Shown here: piece by piece, positions 16,939 to 22,996 of the stretch
Layout: each line of letters starts with the position of its first letter
Numbering within the stretch: position 1 is the stretch's first letter
Source of the DNA: JBAZZQ01 sp041658725
GTDB lineage: Bacteria > Planctomycetota > Phycisphaerae > JAAYCJ01
Assembly: GCA_041658725.1 (NCBI GenBank)
Contig: JBAZZQ010000058.1
Location: 1-22,996 of the forward strand
Direction of reading: 5' to 3'
Length of the DNA stretch: 22,996 nucleotides
Translations under genes and position numbers: made by a program
Notes under the pieces: model-generated
The model's database searches: none
Told to the model about the DNA's origin: nothing
Seen by the model: the letters and a program-made list of their open reading frames with translations, nothing else

Positions 16939-19506
16939 TTATTCGGAAGAGGATTCGGTTTGCGCGGTGTTGGAGCCATTTGAGCCGTTGGTAATATTTT
17001 CTTCATCGGGCACAACGCGGGCGACGGCGACGAGAGTATCGCCTTCGTCGAGTTTGATCATCCGCACGCCCTGGGTGTTGCGGCCGATAGGCCGGATGCC
17101 CTTGAGCGGAAAGCGGATCACGATTCCTTTCATGGAGATCAACATTAGTTCATCTTCGTCGCGGACCGTTTTGACGGCGACGACTCGGCCGTTGCGATCA
17201 CTGGTTTTGATATTGATCACCCCAATGCCGCCGCGGCTTTGTTTGCGGTATTCTTCCACCGGCGTGCGCTTTCCGTATCCAAACTCGCAAACGGTGAGGA
17301 TGTCACCTGTCGGATCGAGGATGGCCATATCGACCACCGTGTCGCCTTTTCGCAGATTGATTCCTTTGACTCCGCGTGCGCTTCGGCCCATGGCCCGGAC
17401 ATCCTGCTCGTGGAAGCGGATGCTCATGCCGTCGGAGGTCGCCAGGACGATATCGTTATCTCCGGTGGTCAGTTGAACCCCGATCAGGGTATCGTTCGGG
17501 TCCAGGGAAATACCGATGATCCCTCCGGCCCGGGGATGGGAGAAGGCGTCGATGGCCGTCTTTTTAATCACCCCCGCCTTGGTGGCCATAATGATGAATC
17601 GGTCGGCGAATTCCTTGACCGCGAGGACGGAAGTGATTTTTTCATCGGCAGAAAGTTTCAGCAGGTTGATCATCGCCCTGCCTTTGCTGGTGCGGGACAT
17701 GGACGGCAGGTCGTAGACTCTAAGCCAATTGACCCGACCGCGAGAGGTGAAAAACAGCAGATAATCGTGCGTACTGGCGATAAAGAGATGCTCAAGCCAG
17801 TCGCCTTCTTTATTTTCGGTGGCTTTGACGCCCCGCCCGCCTCGGCCTTGCGTGCGATAGACCGAAATGGGAACACGCTTGATGTAACCTTCGTGGCTGA
17901 TGGTGACAGCCACTTCTTCCTCGGCGATCAGGTCTTCGATATTGAAGGCCTGGGCTTCATCCTCGCTGATTTGCGTTCTGCGTTTGTCCCCGTATTTTTC
18001 CTTCAATTCGTAAAGGTCTTCGCGAATGATGTCCGAGACCAGTTGTTCGTCGCGGAGGATGGCTTCATAGCCTTCGATCTGCTCGATGAGTTTTTTGTAT
18101 TCATCGGCGAGTTTTTCAAATTCCAGACCGGTCAGCCGCTGCAACTGCATGGACAGGATGGCGTCGGCCTGGGGTTCGGTCAGGAATTGGTCGGTCGTGG
18201 ATTTTTCTTTGATGAATCTTTCCGGCAAAAGTTTTTCCAGGGTGGCCGTTTCCGTAAGTCGAAGCGCTTTGGTCATCAAACGCTGCTTGGCTGTCTGCGG
18301 ATCGGGACTTGAACGAATCAGATGGATAATTTCATCGATATCCGCTACCGCCAGGAGTAATCCTTCCACAATATGTGCTCGCTGTCGGGCTTTTTTCAGC
18401 AAAAATTGCGTTCGGCGCCGGATCACTTCACGGCGATGACCCAAATAGGCCTGGAGCATTTCCCGAATGTTCAGCGTTCTCGGCTGACGGTTGATCAGGG
18501 CGATATTGATGATTGGGATTGTGTCCTGCAGAGGGGTAAACCGATAAAGCTGATTGATTACCAGGTCGGCGTTTCCGTCGCGTTTGAGCTCCACCACCAG
18601 GCGCATTCCCTTGCGGTCGGATTCGTCGCGGACATCGGAGATATCGGGGATCGTTCCCTGTTTGACGCAATCGGCGATCCGCTCGACGATGGTGGTCTTA
18701 AGAATCTGGTACGGAATTTCATCGACCACGATCAGCGTCTTTCCGCCCCGGGCTTGCTCGGTATGGATCTTACCCCGGACGATGACGTTTCCCTTGCCGG
18801 TGTGATAACCCTGAAGAATACCAGCCCGGCCGCAGATGATCCCACCCGTGGGAAAATCCGGTCCAGGGATAATTTCGCACAATTCGCCAATCGTGGTATC
18901 GGGTTTGTCGATCAGCTTGATCAAACCATCGCAAATTTCGTTTAAGTTGTGGGGCACGATATTGGTGGCCATTCCGACTGCGATCCCGGTTGAGCCATTA
19001 ACGAGCAGATTGGGAAACTTGCCCGGTAGAACCGTCGGTTCTGTGATTGTTTCGTCGTAGTTCGGCTGGTGGTCCACCGTGTCGTATTGGAGGTCGTCCA
19101 TCAATTCCATGGCCGGTGCCGTCATTCTGGCCTCGGTGTACCGCATGGCAGCCGCCGGATCACCGTCGATGCTTCCAAAGTTTCCCTGACCGTCGATAAG
19201 CGGGTAACGCAGGTTAAACCCCTGGGCCATGCGGACCAGCGTCGGATAGATCGCGCTATCACCATGCGGGTGATATTTTTTCATCGTCTCACCGACGATA
19301 CCGGCGCACTTGGTCGTCTTGGATCGCGGACCCAAATTAAGGTCGCGCATGGCCACCAGGATGCGCCGTTGCGAGGGCTTCAGACCGTCACGGGCATCCG
19401 GGAGCGCGCGCGACATGATTACGCTCATCGCGTACGTTAAATATGATTCCTTCATCTCCTCTTCGAGGAGCTGATCCTGTATTTGTGCAGCTATCTCTTC
19501 AACCAT
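16939..19506 (-). CDS. gyrA: DNA gyrase subunit A
   Basis: The protein is 855 aa, close to the 875 aa of E. coli GyrA. GAGGA lies 6 nt before the ATG. The breakage-reunion domain starts with MKESYLTYAMSVIMSRALPD, and the catalytic Tyr is Y123 (RYTEARMT). The quinolone-determining segment is YHPHGDSAIYPTLVRMAQ: the Ser equivalent to E. coli S83 is kept (S84), while the position equivalent to D87 is Pro (P88). The C-terminal beta-pinwheel carries the GyrA box QGRGGRGV, which separates gyrase from topoisomerase IV. The tail after about residue 830 is a polar Asn/Ser-rich extension. With GyrB it introduces negative supercoils in an ATP-dependent, type IIA reaction. gyrB is not in the window. The gene is divergent from rpmA across a 206-bp region. 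Confidence 0.97.
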   Translation of the reverse strand: MVEEIAAQIQDQLLEEEMKESYLTYAMSVIMSRALPDARDGLKPSQRRILVAMRDLNLGPRSKTTKCAGIVGETMKKYHPHGDSAIYPTLVRMAQGFNLRYPLIDGQGNFGSIDGDPAAAMRYTEARMTAPAMELMDDLQYDTVDHQPNYDETITEPTVLPGKFPNLLVNGSTGIAVGMATNIVPHNLNEICDGLIKLIDKPDTTIGELCEIIPGPDFPTGGIICGRAGILQGYHTGKGNVIVRGKIHTEQARGGKTLIVVDEIPYQILKTTIVERIADCVKQGTIPDISDVRDESDRKGMRLVVELKRDGNADLVINQLYRFTPLQDTIPIINIALINRQPRTLNIREMLQAYLGHRREVIRRRTQFLLKKARQRAHIVEGLLLAVADIDEIIHLIRSSPDPQTAKQRLMTKALRLTETATLEKLLPERFIKEKSTTDQFLTEPQADAILSMQLQRLTGLEFEKLADEYKKLIEQIEGYEAILRDEQLVSDIIREDLYELKEKYGDKRRTQISEDEAQAFNIEDLIAEEEVAVTISHEGYIKRVPISVYRTQGRGGRGVKATENKEGDWLEHLFIASTHDYLLFFTSRGRVNWLRVYDLPSMSRTSKGRAMINLLKLSADEKITSVLAVKEFADRFIIMATKAGVIKKTAIDAFSHPRAGGIIGISLDPNDTLIGVQLTTGDNDIVLATSDGMSIRFHEQDVRAMGRSARGVKGINLRKGDTVVDMAILDPTGDILTVCEFGYGKRTPVEEYRKQSRGGIGVINIKTSDRNGRVVAVKTVRDEDELMLISMKGIVIRFPLKGIRPIGRNTQGVRMIKLDEGDTLVAVARVVPDEENITNGSNGSNTAQTESSSE

Positions 19507-19644
19507 CTATCATCCTCTGATCCCTGGTATTCCATCCGTGGGATGTGAAAATCATTCAAACGACGCATTCTATCAAATAAACGGTTCGGATTCCATTGGC
19601 AAAGAGAAGTTCTTGACAAATTTTTGGATTTTATTATCTTCATA

Positions 19645-19673
19645 TTGACACAGATAAAGCATTTAGGTAAAAT
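19645..19673 (+). promoter_or_regulatory. Sigma-70-type promoter for rpmA
   Basis: TTGACA at 19645-19650 is a perfect -35, and TAAAAT at 19668-19673 matches the -10 consensus at five of six positions, with an ideal 17-bp spacer. The rpmA start codon is 40 bp downstream. A second TTGACA at 19613-19618 with TATCTT at 19635-19640 (16-bp spacer) could be a weaker alternative upstream promoter. Confidence 0.7.
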
Positions 19674-19712
19674 GATTTGTTCCAATAAACTTGATTATAA
19701 GGAGCGTATGTT

Positions 19713-19982
19713 ATGGCGCATAAAAAGGGACAAGGATCATCCAAGAACGGTCGCGACAGCAATCCGCAGTATCGCGGAGTAAAAGTTTACGGCGGTCAGG
19801 TGGCCAAGTCAGGATCGATTATCGTTCGGCAGTGCGGAACGCCGTTTATGGCGGGTCTGAATGTTTCCCGTGGACGGGACGATACATTATTCGCGCTGTG
19901 CGAAGGCGTGGTGCGTTTCCGCGGCAGAAAGGTGGACGTAGTACCCACCGCCCAAGCTGTCCCCATCAAAGCAAGCAGCTAG
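19713..19982 (+). CDS. rpmA: 50S ribosomal protein L27
   Basis: The 89-aa protein begins MAHKKGQGSSKNGRDSNPQY, the L27 signature, followed by GSIIVRQCGTPFMAGLNVSRGRDDTLFAL. AAGGAG at 19699-19704 is 8 nt before the ATG. L27 binds 23S rRNA near the peptidyl-transferase centre, where its flexible N-terminus approaches the tRNA ends. There is no N-terminal extension of the kind cleaved by Prp in Firmicutes. In most bacteria rpmA follows rplU and precedes obg. Here it stands alone with its own promoter and terminator, divergent from gyrA. Base composition resembles the flanking housekeeping gene. The identification is secure. Confidence 0.97.
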   Translation: MAHKKGQGSSKNGRDSNPQYRGVKVYGGQVAKSGSIIVRQCGTPFMAGLNVSRGRDDTLFALCEGVVRFRGRKVDVVPTAQAVPIKASS

Positions 19983-20017
19983 CTTCCTACGTTTTTTTAA
20001 TGTGAGATATATTTTTT

Positions 20018-20048
20018 CGCCCGATCCACAAGATCGGGCGATTTTTTT
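20018..20048 (+). terminator. Intrinsic terminator of rpmA
   Basis: CGCCCGATC (20018-20026) and GATCGGGCG (20032-20040) form a perfect 9-bp GC-rich stem with a 5-nt loop (CACAA). A run of seven T follows (20042-20048). It lies 35 bp after the rpmA stop. Confidence 0.93.
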
Positions 20049-20072
20049 GGGGAAACAAACTTTCCAAAGTTA

Positions 20073-20113
20073 ATGGTTGAAAATCAACCATTGGATGGTT
20101 GATTTTCAACCAT
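20073..20113. repeat. Perfect 19-bp nested palindrome built from four ATGGTTGA/TCAACCAT octamers
   Basis: ATGGTTGAAAATCAACCAT (20073-20091) and ATGGTTGATTTTCAACCAT (20095-20113) are exact reverse complements separated by TGG. Each half is itself an 8-bp inverted repeat around AAA or TTT. The sequence can therefore form one 19-bp hairpin or two 8-bp hairpins. It overlaps the stop codon of the minus-strand membrane-protein gene (20106-20108) and follows the rpmA terminator, between convergent genes. It could be an RNA hairpin, a protein-binding site or the footprint of a mobile element; the sequence does not decide. Confidence 0.85.
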
Positions 20114-20471
20114 GCCTCAATCGGGTAGTTTGGCAAATACTCGCGACGAGGGGAACCAGCAGAAACATCAAAACAACGACGTGAAAAGTGAGAGCTTTAG
20201 AATCGCTGGTTTCTCTTTGCAAAAAAAGAAGAATCCCTGTCGATAAAAGAAGACCGACGTATCCTAATTTCGGTTTAACAAAATAAGCAAATCCCGACAC
20301 TGCACCCATTAGGCAAAGTAAATGAAACTGCCACGGAATAAATGCCCCGGTGGGAGAAATGTCCTGTTTAAGATAATACTCCAATCCCCAAAGGCTACAA
20401 ATCGCCCAGTAAAAAGCTATCAAACGAAGGTACCATTTGTCGAATGCATCTTTTGAACGCAGTAAAAACAT
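20106..20471 (-). CDS. Small integral membrane protein with four predicted helices, unknown function
   Basis: The 121-aa protein has a strong SD (AAAGGAG, complement of 20078-20084 shifted to 20478-20484) 6 nt before its ATG, which supports a real gene. Four hydrophobic stretches are visible: residues 15-32, 46-65, 69-84 and 94-112. The N-terminus is short and basic (RSKDAFDKWYLR), and the C-terminus ends TTRLRHG. I recognise no family and no catalytic motif. It is located in the cytoplasmic membrane by inference. Its stop codon lies inside the nested palindrome at 20073-20113. It is convergent with rpmA, and its start is only 28 bp from the truncated tRNA-Gln, so it sits at the edge of the possible island but on the chromosomal side by tRNA geometry. 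Confidence 0.65.
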   Translation of the reverse strand: MFLLRSKDAFDKWYLRLIAFYWAICSLWGLEYYLKQDISPTGAFIPWQFHLLCLMGAVSGFAYFVKPKLGYVGLLLSTGILLFLQRETSDSKALTFHVVVLMFLLVPLVASICQTTRLRHG

Positions 20472-20498
20472 CTGATACTCCTTTCCGGGACTTTTTAT

Positions 20499-20545
20499 CT
20501 GGGCTGCAAGGAATCGAACCTTGAACCTTCTGATCCAGAGTCAGA
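20499..20545 (-). tRNA. Truncated tRNA-Gln(CTG): 3' half only, likely integration-site remnant
   Basis: Read on the minus strand this gives an intact anticodon arm (stem TCTGA/TCAGA, loop CTCTGGA, anticodon CTG at 20536-20538), the T arm (CAAGG, loop TTCGATT, CCTTG) and the 3' acceptor strand CAGCCCA with discriminator G. CCA is not encoded. The sequence expected 5' of the anticodon stem (D arm and acceptor partner TGGGCTG) is absent; from 20546 on it is unrelated. A 3' tRNA fragment of this kind is the typical scar opposite an intact tRNA after tyrosine-recombinase integration. It is not expected to be functional. Confidence 0.8.
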
Positions 20546-20570
20546 AGCAAATCAAGCAAATAAAGGACTT

Positions 20571-20780
20571 ATGAAAGATGGTACACTTCCTGGTACACCT
20601 GCAGAACCAGGGACAATCAAAACCGTGGTTCGGATGCTGGCTGATTTATCATTAGATCAACTGCAAGCAATAAAAGTCATCTTAGATAAAATGATAATCG
20701 ATGAAGGCCTCCATAAAAAAGGTCAAAACAGACTGGCCAAGAAGTTACCCCGTTCTGTGTCAAATTGTAAAAAGACATGA
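20571..20780 (+). CDS. Small hypothetical ORF next to the tRNA fragment
   Basis: The ORF is 69 aa, starting 26 bp beyond the tRNA-Gln fragment. It has a Thr/Pro/Gly-rich start (TLPGTPAEPGTIK), an amphipathic helix-like middle (VVRMLADLSLDQLQAIKVILDKMI) and a basic end (KKGQNRLAKKLPRSVSNCKKT). AAAGGA precedes the ATG by only 4 nt, which is shorter than ideal. The frame is open back to a stop at 20463-20465, straight through the tRNA fragment, so it may be the C-terminal remnant of a longer gene disrupted or created by integration. I recognise no family. It might equally be non-coding. Confidence 0.35.
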   Translation: MKDGTLPGTPAEPGTIKTVVRMLADLSLDQLQAIKVILDKMIIDEGLHKKGQNRLAKKLPRSVSNCKKT

Positions 20781-20840
20781 ACGTAATGGATCGGATGATG
20801 GCGATGTAGATTCTGGGTAATGAGCGTGGTGGCATTCCGA

Positions 20841-20869
20841 TTGCATCCCCAAGACGGAGAGAATATATT
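20841..20869 (+). promoter_or_regulatory. Possible promoter of the DUF4062 gene
   Basis: TATATT at 20864-20869 matches the -10 consensus at five of six positions. TTGCAT at 20841-20846 is a weak -35 exactly 17 bp upstream. The start codon is at 20912. The same TTGCAT-N17 arrangement occurs before the next gene at 22602-22630. Confidence 0.4.
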
Positions 20870-20911
20870 GGTCGGTAGTTGTTTATGAACAATCGGAAGG
20901 AATGGCCAACG

Positions 20912-22459
20912 ATGAATAGATTGGGTGTATTTGTCAGTTCTGTGCAGAAAGAACTGGAGAATGAGCGGGTGATCGTGCAGAACCTGATCCAGACGGATAC
21001 CTTCCTTTCAGCTCATTGTACGCCCATCCTTTATGAATACGAACCGGCTTCCCCGGATCAGGTGGCCGCCGGTTGCCTGAAGGTTTTGGACGGGTGTCAA
21101 ATATACCTATTGATGATCTGGCAAGAGTATGGTTCGTCCGTCCAAGGTCTTTCCATTACCCATAAGGAGTACCGGCGGGCCAAGGCTCGGAAATTACCGG
21201 TCTTGGCCTTCGTCAAAGGTCAACGTCAGATTCCTCGTGAGCCGGGTACGGAAAAGTTCCTCCAAGAACTCGATAAAGATGGGTTTAAATACAAACGGTT
21301 CGGCAATGTCATTGAACTGCAGACGGAAGTCCGGGCTGCATTGGTCAAGATTCTCAAAGAGATATTTGGAATTTCACCTTCCAGCGATGAAAACGAAATT
21401 GCCCAGCAGACGATCGAAGCCACATCCCCCTTCGAGTCTCAACTCCTTCAACGCATTCGTTGGGAAAACTTGGACCACGCGGTTGCCCGGCGGCTGATTG
21501 CCGTAGCGGAGAAAAAGGACCCCTCATCCATAACGCAAGACGAGATTCTTGCCGATGCGATCCTGCGGGGGTTGGTCTGGCGGGATCAGGCAACGGGTCA
21601 ACATTACGCCACCGCAGCCGGGGTCGTCCTCCTGGCCAAGGATCCCTCAGCCGTGTTTCCTCAAGCCCGGATACTGGCGGACGCCTACCGCGGACGGGAG
21701 GCCGACGGAAACCCCAACGATCAAGAGGACATCCGGGGACCTATGCCCTTGGCCATCGATCGGGCGATTGCGTTCATTGACCGAAACACACGGCACCCCA
21801 TGCGCGTCGTGAGATTGAACCGGATTCGGTTGGACGAGTACCCGGTGGAAGGATTGAGGGAGGCCCTGGTCAATGCCGTGGCCCATCGGCTGTACGAAGA
21901 TGCCGGACGAAAGATCATGGTCGAAGTCTTCACGGATCGAGTGGTAGTATCCAGTCCCGGACTACCGCCAGCCCCGATTACGCTCGACAAGCTGCGCAGG
22001 GGAAAATACAAACCCTGTTCCCGCAATCCGGTCCTGGCGCAGTGCCTTTCGTTTTTCCATCGGATCGAAGAGCGGGGTAGCGGGATTCGTCGCATGCGGG
22101 ACCACATGCTCAACCACGGGCTGGACCTGCCGGTGCTGGCTACCGAAACCGGCTATTTCCAGGTCATCTTCTCCGGTCCCGGCGACAATCTGGGTCGTCT
22201 TCGCGTACCACCATCTGCCGGAACAGAGCTAATTCCACCGGCCATCGAAGCCAAGTTGAATAAGCGGCAAAAAAAGATCGTGGCCCAAGTCCTAAAAGAA
22301 GGTTCGGTTACCAGTGGGTGGTGTGTTAAACATTTAGGAGTGGTCTATGACACGGCGAACCGGGATTTGATCGGACTTGCGGATAAGCAAATCATAGAGC
22401 GGCTCGGGCGGGGGCGGGGAGTAAAGTATGTTTTGAAAGAAATGAACAAAGGTACATGA
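20912..22459 (+). CDS. DUF4062 / HATPase_c_4-like / winged-helix protein
   Basis: I choose ATG 20912 (515 aa) because AAGGA lies about 10 nt upstream and the DUF4062 fold begins at once (RLGVFVSSVQKELENER). ATG 20885 and TTG 20879 in the same frame lack a convincing SD. Residues 3-150 are DUF4062-like (PASPDQVAAGCLKVLDGCQIYLLMIWQEYG, HKEYRRAKARKLPVLAFVKG). Residues about 170-430 resemble the Schlafen/AlbA-associated ATP-binding proteins (AAGVVLLAKDPSAVFPQARI, then LREALVNAVAHRLYEDAG with Asn N321 in the GHKL N-box position, VSSPGLPP, RNPVLAQCLSFFHRIEERGSGIRRM). A typical N-terminal AlbA_2 domain is missing and DUF4062 takes its place. Residues about 448-515 form a winged helix (NKRQKKIVAQVLKEG). 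DUF4062 is a TIR/SLOG-like fold often N-terminal in NTPase proteins of defence or signalling type. Function unproven; an accessory regulator or defence protein is my inference. Confidence 0.85.
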   Translation: MNRLGVFVSSVQKELENERVIVQNLIQTDTFLSAHCTPILYEYEPASPDQVAAGCLKVLDGCQIYLLMIWQEYGSSVQGLSITHKEYRRAKARKLPVLAFVKGQRQIPREPGTEKFLQELDKDGFKYKRFGNVIELQTEVRAALVKILKEIFGISPSSDENEIAQQTIEATSPFESQLLQRIRWENLDHAVARRLIAVAEKKDPSSITQDEILADAILRGLVWRDQATGQHYATAAGVVLLAKDPSAVFPQARILADAYRGREADGNPNDQEDIRGPMPLAIDRAIAFIDRNTRHPMRVVRLNRIRLDEYPVEGLREALVNAVAHRLYEDAGRKIMVEVFTDRVVVSSPGLPPAPITLDKLRRGKYKPCSRNPVLAQCLSFFHRIEERGSGIRRMRDHMLNHGLDLPVLATETGYFQVIFSGPGDNLGRLRVPPSAGTELIPPAIEAKLNKRQKKIVAQVLKEGSVTSGWCVKHLGVVYDTANRDLIGLADKQIIERLGRGRGVKYVLKEMNKGT

Positions 22460-22557
22460 AATCTTCCGATAATCTTCCGATTTTTTCAACTAATCTTCCG
22501 ATCCTTGCCGATTACCGCCTGACACGGAAGCCCAGGAAAACATTTAGAAAGACCTGA
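22456..22557 (+). CDS. Tiny overlapping ORF with NLP repeats, possibly a frameshifted tail of the DUF4062 protein
   Basis: The start codon overlaps the upstream stop as ATGA (22456-22459). The 33-residue product starts MKSSDNLPIFSTNLPIL and ends in a basic segment. Asn-Leu-Pro repeats at the C-terminus occur, from memory, in some HATPase_c_4/Schlafen-AAA-like proteins, so this may be the original tail shifted out of frame rather than a separate gene. There is no independent ribosome-binding site. It could also be chance coding of the 10-bp DNA repeat. Confidence 0.25.
   Translation: MKSSDNLPIFSTNLPILADYRLTRKPRKTFRKT
22461..22502. repeat. Three copies of ATCTTCCGAT spaced 11 and 21 bp
   Basis: Exact copies lie at 22461-22470, 22472-22481 and 22493-22502. 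The start-to-start distances of 11 and 21 bp put all copies on about the same helix face. The complementary octamer ATCGGAAG also occurs once at 20892-20899, next to the ribosome-binding site of the preceding gene. It might be a binding site or merely a coding repeat. Confidence 0.7.
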
Positions 22558-22601
22558 TGGATTTGATGGCTGGGAACATTTTCGGAAAGCCTTTCCCCCT
22601 C

Positions 22602-22630
22602 TTGCATGGTTCGGACTTTTCGTATATTGT
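22602..22630 (+). promoter_or_regulatory. Possible promoter of the Cys-cluster protein gene
   Basis: TTGCAT (22602-22607) and TATTGT (22625-22630) are separated by 17 bp, and the start codon is 30 bp downstream. Both hexamers are only partial matches to the sigma-70 consensus. Confidence 0.35.
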
Positions 22631-22659
22631 ACTCTGAATCCATCATAAGGAGCGATGCC

Positions 22660-22996
22660 ATGACCTTCAAATATGATGATCTGGAAATCAGGGCGAAGTC
22701 CAAAGAAAAAGAAAATTGGGCGTTTCGCGGTTTTTTAAAGAGTCAGGATCGGATGTCGGAACGGGCCTTGGATCGACTGGTTCATGAAATTACCGATCGG
22801 GTATGGGCCGCAATCGATTGCAGGGCCTGCGGGCGATGCTGTCGGGAAATCAGCCCATCCTTTTCCGAGAAGGATGTAAACATCGGAGTAAAAGGGCGGC
22901 GGAGGAAAATCGGAGCAAAGGTGTGGCACTTCAGTAAGGTTTTCCGTAAGGATGGGTACTTTTCGGCGGCTGCGTGGGCCGCTCAAAGGGTACCAA
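22660..22996 (+). CDS. YkgJ-like cysteine-cluster (zinc/iron-chelating) protein, 3' end beyond the window
   Basis: AAGGAG at 22647-22652 lies 7 nt before the ATG. The frame remains open to the last base, so only the first 112 residues are visible. After a charged helical start (MTFKYDDLEIRAKSKEKENW) comes IDCRACGRCCREISPSFSEKD, with C54, C57, C60 and C61 forming the C-x2-C-x2-CC cluster of the YkgJ/UPF0153 family, thought to bind zinc or iron. Residues after about 75 are unusually Arg/Lys-rich (GVKGRRRKIGAKVWHF) and do not obviously continue the family pattern. Divergence or a frameshift is possible. There is no signal peptide. Function is unknown in the family; the later conserved Cys residues, if present, lie outside the window. 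Confidence 0.72.
   Translation, partial: MTFKYDDLEIRAKSKEKENWAFRGFLKSQDRMSERALDRLVHEITDRVWAAIDCRACGRCCREISPSFSEKDVNIGVKGRRRKIGAKVWHFSKVFRKDGYFSAAAWAAQRVP

Noticed and set aside
17239..18312. Long open frame (357 codons) on the + strand inside gyrA
   Set aside because: It is the antisense shadow of a strongly coding gene, has no recognisable domain and no convincing ribosome-binding site.
20546..20911. Search for an integrase gene next to the tRNA fragment
   Set aside because: No Arg-His-Arg-Tyr recombinase motifs are found in any frame; the only ORF is 69 codons and unrecognised.
22461..22502. Short repeat array considered as CRISPR
   Set aside because: Units are 10 bp with 1- and 11-bp spacers, far too short, and no cas gene is present.

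Overview
The window looks like chromosomal DNA from a Planctomycetota bacterium, most likely Phycisphaerae-like, probably from an environmental or metagenome assembly. This is inferred from gene style: very large secreted multidomain proteins, C-terminal dockerin-like repeats of the form DxDxDGEVTSxDL, and a secreted protein with a pseudopilin N-terminus (GFTLIELLVVVAIIAVL) and an H-x-DG signature. No rRNA gene is present to settle the taxonomy.

Region 1 (1-13169, + strand) is a secreted carbohydrate locus. It opens with the 3' part of a large CHB_HEX_C/CBM9/dockerin-like protein, closed by a hairpin terminator. A tightly packed run of five genes follows: a pseudopilin-like secreted protein, two tandem collinear glycoside-hydrolase-like giants (1280 and 1133 aa; only the first has a dockerin-like tail), a tandem CBM9 protein and an enolase-superfamily enzyme. 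Gaps are 45, 49, 2 and 8 bp, so these are probably one transcript. The likely theme is secreted breakdown of a complex glycan plus cytoplasmic conversion of a sugar acid; the substrate is unknown.

Region 2 (13170-16938, - strand genes) holds two regulators with degenerate signalling domains: an HD-GYP-like/HDOD/pseudo-receiver protein whose GYP motif reads GPY, and a NarL/LuxR-type regulator with Glu at the phosphoacceptor position. Two intergenic REP-like elements have different palindromic cores but the same 12-bp outer inverted repeat.

Region 3 (16939-20113) is housekeeping: gyrA (-) and a divergent solo rpmA (ribosomal protein L27, +) with a clear promoter and intrinsic terminator. A perfect 19-bp nested palindrome follows.

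Region 4 (20106-22996) looks accessory. It has a four-helix membrane protein, a 3'-half-only tRNA-Gln(CTG) that looks like an integration-site remnant, a small ORF, a DUF4062/HATPase_c_4-like/winged-helix protein of the kind found in mobile or defence regions, three phased 10-bp repeats, and the start of a Cys-cluster (YkgJ-like) protein cut by the window end. tRNA geometry predicts that any integrated element extends rightward from about 20546, beyond the window.
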